This document shows, in pieces, positions 19,645-29,882 of a stretch of DNA of 64,000 nt (position 1 is the first letter of the stretch; each line of letters begins with the position of its first letter). A program made the translations under genes and the position numbers. Under the pieces are notes generated by a model. That model was not told where the DNA came from, did not search any database, and worked only from the letters and a program-made list of their open reading frames with translations. The stretch comes from Alphaproteobacteria bacterium (GTDB taxonomy: Bacteria > Pseudomonadota > Alphaproteobacteria > Micropepsales > Micropepsaceae), in assembly GCA_016124635.1 (NCBI GenBank), contig WGNJ01000018.1, positions 186,001 to 250,000 on the forward strand, given 5' to 3'.

Positions 19645-20487
19645 ATGAGCCAGAACAACGGGTTAATGAAGGGCAAACGCGGTCTGATCATGGGCGTGGC
19701 CAACGACCGGTCGATCGCCTGGGGCATCGCCAAGGTAGCGCACGATCACGGGGCCGAGCTTGCCTTTACGTATCAAGGCGAGCCTCTGCGGAAGCGCGTG
19801 ACGCCGCTCGCCGAGAGCCTCGGCTCGAAGCGCGTCCTGCCCTGCGACGTCAGCGAACAAGGCTCGATCGACGCGGTTTTCGAGGCGATCGCGAAGGACT
19901 GGGGCTCGCTCGATTTCGTCGTTCACGCTATCGGATTTTCCAACAAGGACGAGCTTCGCGGCCGCTACGTCGATACGTCCTACGACAACTTCCAGATGAC
20001 GATGAACATCTCGTGCTTCTCGTTCACCGCCATCGCCAAGCGCGCCGAAAAAATCATGCCGAACGGCGGGTCGCTGCTCACGCTGACCTATTTCGGCGCC
20101 GAGAAGGTGATGCCGCACTACAACGTCATGGGCATCGCCAAGGCCGCGCTCGAAGCGTCGGTGCGTTATCTCGCCGAAGACTTGGGCAAGCAGAAGATCC
20201 GCGTGAATGCAATCTCGGCCGGACCCATCAAGACGCTCGCAGCGTCTGGGATCGGAGACTTCCGCTTCATCCTGAAATGGAACGAGTTCAACACGCCGCT
20301 GCGGCGGAACGTGACGATCGAAGAAGTCGGCAACGCCGGCCTCTATTTGCTCTCCGATCTCGGCAAGGCGGTCACGGGCGAAGTCCATCATGTCGACGCC
20401 GGATTTCACGTCGTCGGTCTCGCGGCGGTCGATCGCGCGGTCGAAAGCTCACAACTGCTCGGCACGCTCAATCACGACAGCGAATGA
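19645..20487 (+). CDS. fabI: Enoyl-[acyl-carrier-protein] reductase (NADH)
   Basis: FabI reduces the enoyl-ACP double bond in each round of type II fatty-acid synthesis. The 280-residue short-chain dehydrogenase has the divergent FabI nucleotide loop (GVANDRSIAWGIA), the HAIGFSN segment (G97, equivalent to the triclosan-sensitive Gly93 of Escherichia coli), and the active site Y149/Y159/K166 in the Y-x6-Y-x6-K arrangement. The RxNAISAGPIKTLAASGI block confirms FabI rather than FabG or FabV. Its stop overlaps the histidine phosphatase start as ATGA, and aroC follows, so three genes form one unit. Confidence 0.96.
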   Translation: MSQNNGLMKGKRGLIMGVANDRSIAWGIAKVAHDHGAELAFTYQGEPLRKRVTPLAESLGSKRVLPCDVSEQGSIDAVFEAIAKDWGSLDFVVHAIGFSNKDELRGRYVDTSYDNFQMTMNISCFSFTAIAKRAEKIMPNGGSLLTLTYFGAEKVMPHYNVMGIAKAALEASVRYLAEDLGKQKIRVNAISAGPIKTLAASGIGDFRFILKWNEFNTPLRRNVTIEEVGNAGLYLLSDLGKAVTGEVHHVDAGFHVVGLAAVDRAVESSQLLGTLNHDSE

Positions 20488-21071
20488 TTGAGCACAGGCT
20501 CTTCCTCATTCGCCACGGCCAAACAGAAGACAATCTGGCGGAGCGCCTGACGGGACAGGGAGATTCGTCCCTGACCGCCTTGGGTCTTGAGCAGGCGCAG
20601 GCGAACGGGCGTACACTTGCTCAACTCATCGATCTTACCGCTTGCGATTTCGTCGCCAGTCCGCTCGGCCGGGCAATACAAACGATGGAGATCGTGCGGC
20701 GCGCCGCCGATATACATCCAACCGGCTATCGAACCGACGACCGCTTGATGGAATGCAATTTCGGCGCGTGGCACGGAAAGCCGTGGCGCGATTCGAAGAC
20801 CTATTGGAAAGCGCTGCGCGCACGGCAAGGCAACGACGCTTGGCACACTGCGTGGCCCGGCGGCGAAAGCCGAGCCGAATTCTTCGAACGTGTTCGCGGC
20901 TTTCTGGAAACCCTAACGCGAGATACCGTCGTCGTATCGCACGGCGGCACGGTGCGCATGATCCGCGGTGCGTTGCTGAAGCTCAGCAATGATGACATCT
21001 TGGCGTTCGCGCCGCCGAATGCCGGAATCATCGAGATCTCGCGCGGGCGCGAACGCATGCATGGGCAATAG
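20484..21071 (+). CDS. Histidine phosphatase family protein (phosphoglycerate-mutase-like)
   Basis: This 195-residue cytosolic enzyme starts with [12 protein letters not shown], where the RHG histidine is the phosphorylated nucleophile. It has SPLGRAIQT, a general acid region [11 protein letters not shown], and the second histidine in [13 protein letters not shown]. The family contains cofactor-dependent mutases and broad phosphatases; the short length and the LMECNFGxWxG block favour a phosphatase of the CobC/GpmB type. Substrate unknown. It is translationally coupled to fabI by ATGA and followed by aroC after 8 bases. Confidence 0.88.
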   Translation: MIEHRLFLIRHGQTEDNLAERLTGQGDSSLTALGLEQAQANGRTLAQLIDLTACDFVASPLGRAIQTMEIVRRAADIHPTGYRTDDRLMECNFGAWHGKPWRDSKTYWKALRARQGNDAWHTAWPGGESRAEFFERVRGFLETLTRDTVVVSHGGTVRMIRGALLKLSNDDILAFAPPNAGIIEISRGRERMHGQ

Positions 21072-21079
21072 AGACTAAC

Positions 21080-22180
21080 GTGTCGCACAATAGCTTTGGC
21101 CATCTTTTCCGTGTCACGACCTGGGGCGAAAGCCATGGGCCGGCGATGGGATGCATTGTCGACGGCACGCCGCCCGGCATCGCTCTGACCGAAGCCGACA
21201 TCCAGCATTGGCTCGACAAGCGCAAGCCCGGCACGTCCCGCTTTGTCACGCAACGGCGCGAGCCGGATACGGTGAAGATACTCTCCGGCGTGTTCGGGGA
21301 CGAAGACACCGGCGGCCAAGTGACCACCGGGACGCCCATCGCGCTCCACATCGATAATGTGGACGCCCGGTCACGCGACTACGAAGGCATCAAGGACAAA
21401 TTCCGTCCCGGCCACGCCGACTACACCTATTTCATCAAGTACGGCGTGCGCGACTATCGCGGCGGCGGGCGGCAGTCGGCGCGCGAGACCGCGGCGCGCG
21501 TTGCCGCCGGCGCAGTAGCGCGCAAGATACTCGATCACATCGTAGTGGGCGGCGTTCGTATCCGCGGCGCGCTGGTCCAGATCGGCAAGCACGCAATCGA
21601 TCGTGCGAAATGGGATTGGACGCAGACGGAGCAGAACCCGTTTTGGTCGCCGGATGCTAGCGTCGTAGCCAACTGGGAAACCTATCTCGACGATCTGCGC
21701 AAGGCGGGCTCGTCGTGCGGCGCGGTGGTCGAAGTCGTGGCTGAGAACGTGCCCGCGGGATTGGGCGCGCCCATCTATGCAAAACTCGACGCGGATCTCG
21801 CCGGCGCTATGATGTCGATCAACGCAGTCAAGGGCGTCGAAGTCGGCGCCGGCTTCGGCGCGGCTGCACTCACGGGCGAAGAGAATGCCGATGAGATGCG
21901 GATGGGCAATGGCCGACCGCGTTTCCTGTCGAATCATGCCGGCGGCATCCTTGGCGGCATCTCGACCGGCCAAGACGTCGTCGTGCGTTTTGCCGTCAAG
22001 CCGACGTCTTCGATCTTGAAGCCGCGCAAGACGATTACGCGCGCGGGGCAAGAGACCGAGATTCAAACGACCGGGCGGCACGATCCGTGCGTCGGCATTC
22101 GCGCGGTGCCGGTCGGCGAAGCGATGATGGCTTGCGTCCTTGCCGATCACCTCCTCCGCCACCGCGCGCAGTGCGGGTAA
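21080..22180 (+). CDS. aroC: Chorismate synthase
   Basis: This FMN-dependent enzyme makes chorismate from 5-enolpyruvylshikimate-3-phosphate, the branch point for aromatic amino acids. The 366-residue protein has [12 protein letters not shown] at the N-terminus, [33 protein letters not shown] and [12 protein letters not shown], all FMN/substrate signatures. The GTG start follows the phosphatase stop by 8 bases. The 3' end overlaps the likely GTG start of the GNAT gene. Confidence 0.97.
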   Translation: MSHNSFGHLFRVTTWGESHGPAMGCIVDGTPPGIALTEADIQHWLDKRKPGTSRFVTQRREPDTVKILSGVFGDEDTGGQVTTGTPIALHIDNVDARSRDYEGIKDKFRPGHADYTYFIKYGVRDYRGGGRQSARETAARVAAGAVARKILDHIVVGGVRIRGALVQIGKHAIDRAKWDWTQTEQNPFWSPDASVVANWETYLDDLRKAGSSCGAVVEVVAENVPAGLGAPIYAKLDADLAGAMMSINAVKGVEVGAGFGAAALTGEENADEMRMGNGRPRFLSNHAGGILGGISTGQDVVVRFAVKPTSSILKPRKTITRAGQETEIQTTGRHDPCVGIRAVPVGEAMMACVLADHLLRHRAQCG

Positions 22181-22758
22181 CGCTCAAGACACCGAGAATG
22201 ACGTTGCGGCCGATGCGCGTCTCGGATGCCGCGGCGCTGCACGCGGTGTGGGGCGACGCAGAGGCGATGCGCTATTGGGATTGGCCGCCGCTGAAGTCGG
22301 TCGAGGTCACGCGCGACGTCATTGCGCGGCAATGCGACGAGGCGAAGCACGGCGATGCATTCTATTGGTCGATGTGCCTCGACGGACGCCGAGCGCCCAT
22401 AGGTGCCTGCGATCTTTCCGACATCGACACACACCATCGGCGCGCGGAGATCGGCTACTTGCTGGCACGGGAGTTCTGGGGCCACGGATATGCGATCGAG
22501 GCGCTACGCGTCGTCATCGGCTATGCGACGAACGCGCTGAAGCTCGAGCGTTTGTCGGCGCGGACGCACACTGGCAACGCGCGCTCGACGGCGCTGCTCA
22601 AGAAGCTCGGCTTCAAGCACGAAGGAACGCTGCGCGCCTATGTTTGGCGCGAAGGTACGCGCCGCGACTGCGACATCTACGGATTGCTGCTACCGAGATC
22701 GATCGAAGACGCGCCGCGTGCGACGCGTCCTCGCAAAGCGAAGCGGATCAATCGGTGA
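22171..22758 (+). CDS. GNAT-family N-acetyltransferase (RimJ/RimL-like)
   Basis: This 195-residue protein starts like RimJ-type enzymes ([19 protein letters not shown]). It has the acetyl-CoA region [17 protein letters not shown], then [20 protein letters not shown], followed by a basic C-terminus. It transfers an acetyl group to an unknown amine, perhaps a protein N-terminus or a small molecule. GTG at 22171 is preferred because it begins the conserved strand and overlaps the aroC stop by 10 bases; an ATG at 22198 would remove the first strand. The 3' end overlaps the convergent lipoprotein gene by 11 bases. Confidence 0.88.
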   Translation: MRVTLKTPRMTLRPMRVSDAAALHAVWGDAEAMRYWDWPPLKSVEVTRDVIARQCDEAKHGDAFYWSMCLDGRRAPIGACDLSDIDTHHRRAEIGYLLAREFWGHGYAIEALRVVIGYATNALKLERLSARTHTGNARSTALLKKLGFKHEGTLRAYVWREGTRRDCDIYGLLLPRSIEDAPRATRPRKAKRINR

Positions 22759-23104
22759 CCGTGTAGCGCACGCCACCGCCGGCGGCGACTTGCATGCGAT
22801 GGCGGGCTTCGCCACGCCCGATCGCGCCGGCGTCGACATCCCAACATCCGGCGGAGACCGTGAACCTGTAGCTCGCGCCGGCCGGAATCTTGTAGCCGTC
22901 GGGCAAGCGATTTAGCCCATAGGTCGAGGCATCGCAGTCCGAAATCAGCACCGCGTCGACCGTCCCGGAAGTGCCGTTCTGAACGACGATGGTGCCGGTT
23001 GGCTCTCCTGGGCGGATCAGCGGACCGCCCGTGATCATGCTCTCACAACCCGACAACAGCAGCCCTGACGCAGCTGCAAGCATCGCAAAACTCAAACGGC
23101 GCAT
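22748..23104 (-). CDS. Small putative lipoprotein, unknown function
   Basis: This is a 118-residue protein with a clear lipoprotein signal (RRLSFAMLAAASGLLLSGC, Cys20 lipidated). The mature part has two more cysteines (C57, C87) that could form a disulfide, and looks like a small beta-rich domain (GTIVVQNGTSGTVDAVLI). I do not recognise the family. The ATG at 23104 follows a GAGAGG ribosome binding site. A longer in-frame start upstream lacks signal-peptide character. It converges on the GNAT gene with an 11-base overlap. Confidence 0.75.
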   Translation of the reverse strand: MRRLSFAMLAAASGLLLSGCESMITGGPLIRPGEPTGTIVVQNGTSGTVDAVLISDCDASTYGLNRLPDGYKIPAGASYRFTVSAGCWDVDAGAIGRGEARHRMQVAAGGGVRYTVTD

Positions 23105-23231
23105 GTCGATCCTCTCGTTCACCAGATCGCCACAACACCGATTTCCGCGGCGATTCCGCTCAATGCTGCGGCGGTAACATGCGTGCGCGAGGCGCGGCCA
23201 TACACCAGTTGGGGTATATGCGCACGAGTGC

Positions 23232-24278
23232 CTAAGCTTTTGCGAAGGTGAGCACTTTCGACAGATATGCCGGCGCGGACGAGACGCATGAGAGGCCAGC
23301 CGAAGCGCATTCGGCGTCGACATCCCAGCTCAAATAGCTTTCGTAGTACGGCTCGTGGAACGCTTGCGGGAACAGTTCCGTCAGCGCTTCGAAGCCCGGA
23401 AGATCGCCTTCCTGAATCGAATCGAGCAACACGAATATGCCGCCCGGTTTCAGCACGCGGGCGATCTCGCGCACGACATCGGCACGCACTTTCGGCGGCA
23501 GCTCGTGAAAGAGGAAGACTGCGGTGACGATATCCTGGCTCGCCTCGGGCAGCGGAATCGCTTCTGCGTTCGCTTCGAGAAACGCGACGTCGCGCCAAGG
23601 CCGCAGCGTTTCGCGCGCGGCGTCGATGTAGTTCGGTGAAAGGTCCAGCGCGGTTGCCTTCAGCTTCGGCCAATTGGTCTTGACGACAGACAAGAAGCGG
23701 CCGGTGCCGCAGGCGACATCCAGCAGGTTCAACCGTCGCTGGTCCTTGCCTTTCAGGTGCGCGGCGATGGGCACCAGCGCTTGGCGGCGCATCGCGTCCG
23801 CGGTGCCCGAAAACAGCGTCTCGACCTGGAAATCGTAGATGCGCGCAGACTCTTCCGAGAGCCAACCGCCCGACTGGTAGTGAAAATTCTGCAGGTAGTA
23901 GCGCGGGAATTTGCTGCGCGCCTCCTCGCTCAAGACCTCGTCATGGCCGCGATCACGGCGGCGGCGCGCCACACTCGGTACGTCGCGCAAGAAAGCGGCC
24001 GAGCGCGCCAGAACATCGAATGGGCCGCGCTCAAGCGCGTCGGGCGGCGCGTAGATCCCCGCTTCGACATTGGCCCAGTCCGTTTCGAAAAGCTCTTGCA
24101 TCGCGCGCAAGATCTGCTCGCGCTTCGGCCACTTGTTCTCGAGCTTGACGTCGCGATGCTCGAACGCAGTCGGACCGCCGAGCCGGCGCGCAAGGATATG
24201 ATGTCCCGCGTACCAGGCGACGCGCGCGTAGGCCTGCGCCGAATAGGCAAGGCGTCCAAGAGTGGTTGTCGATGCCAT
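23232..24278 (-). CDS. Class I SAM-dependent methyltransferase
   Basis: This is a 348-residue protein. The Rossmann methyltransferase domain is in the second half, with motif I LLDVACGTGRFL, an acidic end of strand 2 in ALDLSPNYI, and post-motif ANAEAIPLPEASQDIV and VLKPGGIFVLLDS, the UbiE/Ubie-like layout. The N-terminal 170 residues (helical, KFPRYYLQNFHYQSGGWLSE) are an extra region that I do not recognise. The substrate is unknown; a small molecule or lipid quinone-like acceptor is possible. Confidence 0.83.
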   Translation of the reverse strand: MASTTTLGRLAYSAQAYARVAWYAGHHILARRLGGPTAFEHRDVKLENKWPKREQILRAMQELFETDWANVEAGIYAPPDALERGPFDVLARSAAFLRDVPSVARRRRDRGHDEVLSEEARSKFPRYYLQNFHYQSGGWLSEESARIYDFQVETLFSGTADAMRRQALVPIAAHLKGKDQRRLNLLDVACGTGRFLSVVKTNWPKLKATALDLSPNYIDAARETLRPWRDVAFLEANAEAIPLPEASQDIVTAVFLFHELPPKVRADVVREIARVLKPGGIFVLLDSIQEGDLPGFEALTELFPQAFHEPYYESYLSWDVDAECASAGLSCVSSAPAYLSKVLTFAKA

Positions 24279-24336
24279 GGATCAAAGGTAAGCGGCACAC
24301 CGAGACCCGGCAATCCTCATCATGTCGCAGCGGGGT

Positions 24337-25569
24337 TCAACGCTCGAACCTCGCGACGAGCTCAACGTGCGTCGCCCAGAGGAATTGGTCGATCGGCGTG
24401 ACCTCGCACAGCTTGAAGCCGCCGTCGATGAGCGTGCGAGCGTCGCGTGCGAACGTGGCCGGGCTGCACGAGACCATGACCGCGCGCTTCACTTTGGCGT
24501 GCGCCAGTTGTTCGCATTGCGCCTTTGCGCCGGCGCGCGGCGGATTGAGAACAATCGAGTCGAACGCCTCGAGCTCGGTACTCAGCAAGGGCCGGCGAAA
24601 CAGATCGCGGCGCTCGACAACAATCGGCTTCATGGCCAGCGCGTGGCGCGCCGCTTCTTTCAGCGCGTCGGCGGCGTCGGCATCTCCCTCGAAGGCGGTG
24701 ACCGCGGACGCCTTGGCGAGCGGGAACGTGAACGTGCCGCAGCCGGCAAACAGGTCGGCGACCTTGCGGGCGTTGGCTGCGCCTTGCACGGCGAGCATCT
24801 GCATCGCTTGTTCGGCGGCGGGTACGGCTTGCAGAAATGCTCCGGCGGGAATTGCGACATGCACGCCGCCCCATCTGAGAGATGGCGGGCTCGTCTGCGC
24901 AACAAGCTCGCCATTGACGACAAGGCGCGCGACATGGAGTTGCGCCACCAGCTTGGCGAGGCGGCTGCGATGCGGCGCGTCCATCTCGACGCCCGGCAAA
25001 GTCAACGTCATATCGATACCGGTGTCGGTCGCCGTGAGACCGATCTCGCATTGCGCCGAACGCGGCAGCTCCCCGGCTAAGGCCTCGCGCAGTTTCGGGA
25101 TGAGCGCTTCGAGGCGGCGATCGATGACCTGGCACTCATGAATATCGACGATGAAGTTACTGCCGCGCTCCTGGAAGCCGACGACCATGCCGTCCCGCGT
25201 CAGCTTGGCGGAGAGCGTTGCGCGGCGACGCGAGTGCGGCGCCACGCTGACGATCGGCTTCATCTCGTAACCGGTAACGTTGCGTTGCGTGAGCGCGTCG
25301 CGGATCTGGCCGACCTTCCAGTGGCGATAGAAATCTTCGCTCAGATGTTGAACGGCGCAGCCGCCGCAGGTGCCGAAGTGCTTACATGGCGCCGCGACGC
25401 GCGCGGGTCCCGGCGAAACGACCTCGAGTAGATGGCCGCGAATGCCGTCGAACGTCGCGCGCACGCGATCGCCCGGCACGGTATAGGGAATGTAGTGTCC
25501 GTCGGCGGTCTCGCCGTCGCCTTGATGACCTAGAGCAAAGATTTCGACTTCGCGAGGTTGCGATGTCAT
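24337..25569 (-). CDS. TrmA/RlmD-family RNA (uracil-C5)-methyltransferase with 4Fe-4S cluster
   Basis: This is a 410-residue RNA methyltransferase. An N-terminal TRAM-like RNA-binding segment is followed by iron-sulfur cysteines CKHFGTCGGCAVQH plus a later Cys (HECQV). The SAM fold has ADLFAGCGTFTFPLA and LNPPRAGA, and the catalytic nucleophile is the Cys in VSCSPATFARD. Members methylate uridine in 23S rRNA or tRNA. The specific site (such as U1939) cannot be assigned by eye. The gene is the last of the xseB-ispA-dxs run, separated from dxs by 120 bases. Confidence 0.9.
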   Translation of the reverse strand: MTSQPREVEIFALGHQGDGETADGHYIPYTVPGDRVRATFDGIRGHLLEVVSPGPARVAAPCKHFGTCGGCAVQHLSEDFYRHWKVGQIRDALTQRNVTGYEMKPIVSVAPHSRRRATLSAKLTRDGMVVGFQERGSNFIVDIHECQVIDRRLEALIPKLREALAGELPRSAQCEIGLTATDTGIDMTLTLPGVEMDAPHRSRLAKLVAQLHVARLVVNGELVAQTSPPSLRWGGVHVAIPAGAFLQAVPAAEQAMQMLAVQGAANARKVADLFAGCGTFTFPLAKASAVTAFEGDADAADALKEAARHALAMKPIVVERRDLFRRPLLSTELEAFDSIVLNPPRAGAKAQCEQLAHAKVKRAVMVSCSPATFARDARTLIDGGFKLCEVTPIDQFLWATHVELVARFER

Positions 25570-25689
25570 CGGAACCTATAAAGCATCAAGCTCGATCAGG
25601 TTGCGGACCGGCAACTGAAGAAAGACGGATAGTATAGGTGTTTGGTGAGTCTCGCGAGTCCGGCGCGGGCTCGCCGACCGGGCGCGCGC

Positions 25690-27606
25690 TTAGGCGCGAA
25701 GGTTTCCGGAGGCCTGTTCGTGGCCGAGCGCCAAGAGGGCTTCGGCGACGATCTGCGCCGCGTTGAGACCGGCGACGTCGTATTGCTTCTGCGGCGCGTC
25801 CTGGTCGATGAAGACGTCGGGCAGCGTCATCGGGCGGAATTTGCAGCCGCGGTCGAAGAGGCCGGCCTTCGCCATAAACTGCATCACGTGCGCGGCGAAA
25901 CCGCCGATCGCGCCCTCCTCCACCGTGATCAGCACCTCATGGTCTCGCGCCAGACGGCGGACCAAGTCTTCGTCAAGCGGCTTGCAGAAACGCGCGTCGG
26001 CGACCGTCGTCGAGAGGCCGCGCGCGGTCAACTCTTCGGCCGCCTTCAGACACTCCTGCAGCCGCGTGCCAAAGCTCAACAGCGCGATCTTGGTACCTTC
26101 GCGGATGATGCGGCCCTTGCCAATCTCGAGCGGCGTGCCCTTCGGCGGCAACTCGATACCAACGCCGTCGCCGCGGGGATAGCGCACGGCGCTCGGTCTG
26201 TCGTCGACAGCGACCTGCGTTGCCACCATGTTGCGCAGCTCAAGCTCATCGGCCGCCGCCATGATCACGAAATGCGGCAGCGTGCCAAGATAGGCGATAT
26301 CGAAAGAGCCGGCGTGTGTTGCGCCGTCGGCGCCGACAAGGCCGGCGCGGTCCATGGCGAAGCGGACCGGTAATTTCTGGATCGCAACGTCATGCACGAC
26401 TTGGTCGTAGGCGCGCTGCAGGAACGTCGAATAGATGACCGCGAACGGCTTGAAACCCTCCGTCGCGAGGCCAGCCGCGAAGGTCACGCCGTGCTGCTCG
26501 GCGATGCCGACATCGAAGCAGCGATCGGGGAATTTCTTGGCGAAGAGGTCGAGGCCCGTCCCTGAGGGCATGGCGGCCGTAATGGCGACGATCTTTGGGT
26601 CGACTTCAGCCTCGGCGATCAAGCTTTCAGCGAAGACCTTGGTGTAGCTCGGCGCGTTCGAAGCACTCTTCTTCTGCGCGCCGGTGATGACGTCGAATTT
26701 GACGACGCCGTGATATTTGTCGGCCGAGTTCTCGGCAGGCGCGTAACCCTTGCCCTTCTTCGTCACCACATGGACCAGGATCGGGCTGTCGATGTCGGCG
26801 TCGCGCACGTTCTCGAGCACCGGCAGAAGATGATCGAGGTTGTGACCGTCGATCGGACCGACGTAGTAGAGGCCGAGTTCCTCGAACATCGTGCCCCCCA
26901 TCCACATGCCCTTGGTGTATTCCTCGGCACGGCGGGCTTTGTCTTCGACAAAGCGCGGCAGTTTCTTTGCCAATTGCTTGGCGAAGTTGCGCAAGGTCTG
27001 GTAGGCGGACGACGATACGACGCGCGAGAGATAAGCGCTCATGCCGCCGACCGGCGGGGCGATCGACATGTCGTTGTCGTTCAGGATGATGATGAAGCGC
27101 GAGCGCATCGTGCCGGCGTTGTTCATCGCCTCGTACGCCATGCCGGCCGACATCGCGCCATCGCCGATCACGCAGACGATGTTGCGCTTGTCGTGCGCGA
27201 GGTCGCGCGCCGCGGCCATGCCGAGGCCGGCCGAAATGGAGGTCGAGGAGTGCGCCGCTCCGAACGGGTCGTATTCGCTTTCTGAGCGCCTGGTGAAGCC
27301 CGACAGCCCACCGCCCTGGCGCAGCGTGCGGATGCGATCGCGGCGGCCGGTCAGTATCTTGTGCGGATAGGCTTGGTGGCCGACGTCCCAGATCAGGCGA
27401 TCGTGGGGTGTCTTGAAAACGTGGTGCAATGCGACCGTTAGCTCGACAACGCCGAGGCCGGCACCCAGATGACCGCCGGTGTGCGAAACCGCGTCGATCG
27501 TCTCAGCCCGCAACTCGTCGGCAAGCTGCTTCAACTCCTCTCGCGAGAAGTTGCGCATGTCTGCGGGCACTTTGACTTTGTCGAGAAGCGGCGTGTTCGG
27601 GGCCAT
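25690..27606 (-). CDS. dxs: 1-deoxy-D-xylulose-5-phosphate synthase
   Basis: This thiamine-diphosphate enzyme condenses pyruvate and glyceraldehyde 3-phosphate, the entry step of the MEP isoprenoid pathway. The 638-residue protein has the transketolase parts in order: [21 protein letters not shown], the ThDP motif [18 protein letters not shown] through [13 protein letters not shown]-like [10 protein letters not shown], and the pyrimidine domain with [15 protein letters not shown] and [15 protein letters not shown]. The position next to ispA is common in alphaproteobacteria. It also depends on the thiamine pathway served by the riboswitch-controlled thiC in this window. Confidence 0.97.
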   Translation of the reverse strand: MAPNTPLLDKVKVPADMRNFSREELKQLADELRAETIDAVSHTGGHLGAGLGVVELTVALHHVFKTPHDRLIWDVGHQAYPHKILTGRRDRIRTLRQGGGLSGFTRRSESEYDPFGAAHSSTSISAGLGMAAARDLAHDKRNIVCVIGDGAMSAGMAYEAMNNAGTMRSRFIIILNDNDMSIAPPVGGMSAYLSRVVSSSAYQTLRNFAKQLAKKLPRFVEDKARRAEEYTKGMWMGGTMFEELGLYYVGPIDGHNLDHLLPVLENVRDADIDSPILVHVVTKKGKGYAPAENSADKYHGVVKFDVITGAQKKSASNAPSYTKVFAESLIAEAEVDPKIVAITAAMPSGTGLDLFAKKFPDRCFDVGIAEQHGVTFAAGLATEGFKPFAVIYSTFLQRAYDQVVHDVAIQKLPVRFAMDRAGLVGADGATHAGSFDIAYLGTLPHFVIMAAADELELRNMVATQVAVDDRPSAVRYPRGDGVGIELPPKGTPLEIGKGRIIREGTKIALLSFGTRLQECLKAAEELTARGLSTTVADARFCKPLDEDLVRRLARDHEVLITVEEGAIGGFAAHVMQFMAKAGLFDRGCKFRPMTLPDVFIDQDAPQKQYDVAGLNAAQIVAEALLALGHEQASGNLRA

Positions 27607-27675
27607 GACGGATCGACTGAACGCTCTACTGATATAGGGATGCTAAAGCGCGCCTGCCGCGGTTTTCTGCGTCAT

Positions 27676-28575
27676 TTAAGCGCGTCGGCCGACAACCCAC
27701 GCCGAGACTCCGCGCAAAAGGTCGGCTTTTTCGTCGAACAGTTCAAGGTGGGCGATGGCCTGGTTCGCCAGCAGTTGGGCCTGTGCCCGCGCACGCTCCG
27801 GCCCCATGATTGTGACGAACGTCGCCTTGCCCGCGATTCGATCCTTACGCGCGGCTTTACCCATTTGGCCGGGCTCGCCTTCGACGTCGAGCAGATCGTC
27901 GGCGATTTGGTAAGCAAGACCCACGTCCTGCGCAAAATTAAGCAAACTTTGGCGCACGGGGTGCGAAGCGCGCCCCATGATGGCGCCGGCCTCGCAGGAG
28001 AATGAAATCAACGCACCGGTCTTCGAGCGCTGAAGCCGCGTGATCTGACCGGCGTCGACCGGCTTGCCCTGGCTTTCGATATCGATCATCTGGCCGCCGA
28101 CCATGCCGTGCCAGCCAGCGGCATGGGTGAAGCGGGACATCAGATCGCAACGCACGTGCGGATCGGGGTGGGTGGCTGGGTCCGCAAGAACCGAAAAGGC
28201 CAGCGTGAGCAGCGCATCACCTGCCAAGATCGCCGTCGCTTCGTCGAATTGCTTGTGCGCGGACGGCTTGCCGCGGCGCATGTCGTCGTTGTCCATAGAC
28301 GGCAGATCGTCATGGACAAGCGAATAAGCGTGAACAAGCTCGATCGCGGCCGCCACACGCGAAAGCGCCCTGCGGTCGACACTGAACAAACGGCCGCTTT
28401 GAAGCACCAGAAACGCGCGGAAGCGTTTGCCGCCGCCGAGCGTCGCATAGCGCATTGCCTCAATGAGACGTGCTTCGGCGCCGACCGGCGGCGGAAGCAA
28501 CTCGTCCAGCACCTCTTCCATGAAGGCACCGGCTTCCTTCAGGGCAGGCTCGATCGGCGCCATCGCGCGGGTCAT
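27676..28575 (-). CDS. ispA: Farnesyl diphosphate synthase (type II)
   Basis: This 299-residue prenyltransferase condenses IPP with DMAPP and GPP to farnesyl diphosphate. The first Asp-rich motif is HDDLPSMDNDD (D89, D90, D95) with an aromatic Tyr84 five residues before it, which fits a C15 product. The second is ADDLLDVEG. GGGKRFRAFLVL is the IPP-binding block. It lies between xseB and dxs and is probably co-transcribed with both. Confidence 0.95.
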   Translation of the reverse strand: MTRAMAPIEPALKEAGAFMEEVLDELLPPPVGAEARLIEAMRYATLGGGKRFRAFLVLQSGRLFSVDRRALSRVAAAIELVHAYSLVHDDLPSMDNDDMRRGKPSAHKQFDEATAILAGDALLTLAFSVLADPATHPDPHVRCDLMSRFTHAAGWHGMVGGQMIDIESQGKPVDAGQITRLQRSKTGALISFSCEAGAIMGRASHPVRQSLLNFAQDVGLAYQIADDLLDVEGEPGQMGKAARKDRIAGKATFVTIMGPERARAQAQLLANQAIAHLELFDEKADLLRGVSAWVVGRRA

Positions 28576-28589
28576 CGGAGCAACCTCGT

Positions 28590-28847
28590 CTATTTCGGGT
28601 CGAGCGGCGCGGTGGTGACTTTGCCCGACGGCGCGACGACGATCTTTTCGATGCGTTTCTCGGCGTCGCGAAGCTTCGCTTCGCAGTGGGCTTTGAGCGC
28701 AGTTCCGCGCTCGTAAATCTTGATCGAATCCTCGAGGTCGACTTGGCCCTTCTCCAGCTTTTGCACGATCTCTTCGAGCTGCTTCAGCGCATCCTCGAAG
28801 CTCAATGCCTTGATTTCCGCCACGAGGGCGTCGCTTTCCTTGGTCAT
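28590..28847 (-). CDS. xseB: Exodeoxyribonuclease VII small subunit
   Basis: This 85-residue protein has the XseB helical core: [19 protein letters not shown], then [13 protein letters not shown] and a charged C-terminal helix with [12 protein letters not shown]. With the XseA large subunit (not in the window) it degrades single-stranded DNA from both ends. It is the first gene of the xseB-ispA-dxs unit, 14 bases upstream of ispA. It is divergent from the alpha/beta hydrolase gene, so a promoter must lie at about 28848-28900. Confidence 0.93.
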   Translation of the reverse strand: MTKESDALVAEIKALSFEDALKQLEEIVQKLEKGQVDLEDSIKIYERGTALKAHCEAKLRDAEKRIEKIVVAPSGKVTTAPLDPK

Positions 28848-28958
28848 AGGTCTCCAGAACCCAAGTCGTCAGCGCGCTCTATAGCGCTCTCGCGTGCTAA
28901 GGTCGAGCGTGGCGGCCGGTCGTTGGCCGCACGGCATGCGCCAGGTCGGGGCCAAACC

Positions 28959-29831
28959 ATGAGCAGCGAAAGCACATTCCAGTTCGAAGGACGGGACGGA
29001 ACGCCCATCACCGCCTATCGGTGGACGTCGGCCGACCCGGTGCGCGGGGTTCTGCAAGTCGCACACGGCATGGGCGAGCATGCGCTGCGCTATCTCGAGC
29101 CACTCAAGCCCCTGCGCGATGCCGGCATCACCATTTACGCCAACGATCATCGCGGGCATGGGCAAACTGCTCCCAACGAGGCGGCACTCGGCGATTTCGG
29201 GCTCGGTGGCTTTGGCGCTGTGGTCGACGATATGGCCGTCCTTGCCAAAACCGCACGGCACGAGAATCCGGACAAGAAGCTGATCCTGCTCGGACACTCG
29301 ATGGGCTCGTTTGCGGCGCAGATCTTTGTGCTCAAGCACAGCAAGCTCATCGACGGGCTGGTGCTTTCGAAATCGGCAGCGCTCGATCTGTTGCCTGTAT
29401 CGAGCGACCCGAAGGGGGCCTCGCTCGAGGCCTACAACGCGCCGTTCGAACCGGCTCGAACCCCGTTCGATTGGCTCAGCCGCGATCCGAGCGAGGTCGA
29501 CAAATACATCGCCGATCCGCTTTGCGGCTTCACCGTGACGCCGGCGTCGATGCAATCGATCTTCACGGCCGCCGCGCAGCTCACCGCACCCGGCGCGCTC
29601 AAACAGATCCGGCCCGATTTGCCGATCTACATCTTCTCCGGCGACAAGGATCCTCTGAACGGCGGGCTTGCGTGGCTGAAGCCGCTGGTCGACCGCTACC
29701 GCGAGGCAGGGATCGCGGACGTGACCTACGATTTCTACAAAGACGGAAGGCACGAGATGCTGAACGAAACGAACCGCTCGGAAGTCGTCGCCAAGCTCAA
29801 AGCCTGGATCGACCGCATTATCGGCAACTGA
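28959..29831 (+). CDS. Alpha/beta hydrolase (monoacylglycerol-lipase-like)
   Basis: This is a 290-residue serine hydrolase of the Hydrolase_4 family. The N-terminal GVLQVAHGMGEHALRY oxyanion region is followed by ANDHRGHGQT, the nucleophile elbow LGHSMGS (S114), an acid residue in IFSGDKDPL and the histidine in DGRHEMLNE. It resembles lysophospholipase and monoglyceride lipase. The start ATG at 28959 is chosen because it begins the beta domain; earlier in-frame starts lie within the divergent xseB region. It is 51 bases before a cytochrome P450 gene, perhaps in one unit. Confidence 0.9.
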   Translation: MSSESTFQFEGRDGTPITAYRWTSADPVRGVLQVAHGMGEHALRYLEPLKPLRDAGITIYANDHRGHGQTAPNEAALGDFGLGGFGAVVDDMAVLAKTARHENPDKKLILLGHSMGSFAAQIFVLKHSKLIDGLVLSKSAALDLLPVSSDPKGASLEAYNAPFEPARTPFDWLSRDPSEVDKYIADPLCGFTVTPASMQSIFTAAAQLTAPGALKQIRPDLPIYIFSGDKDPLNGGLAWLKPLVDRYREAGIADVTYDFYKDGRHEMLNETNRSEVVAKLKAWIDRIIGN

Positions 29832-29882
29832 CGAAGAACGTGGCGCCGGCGTACACTGGCGCAGCATCGCGAGGACCTTCCT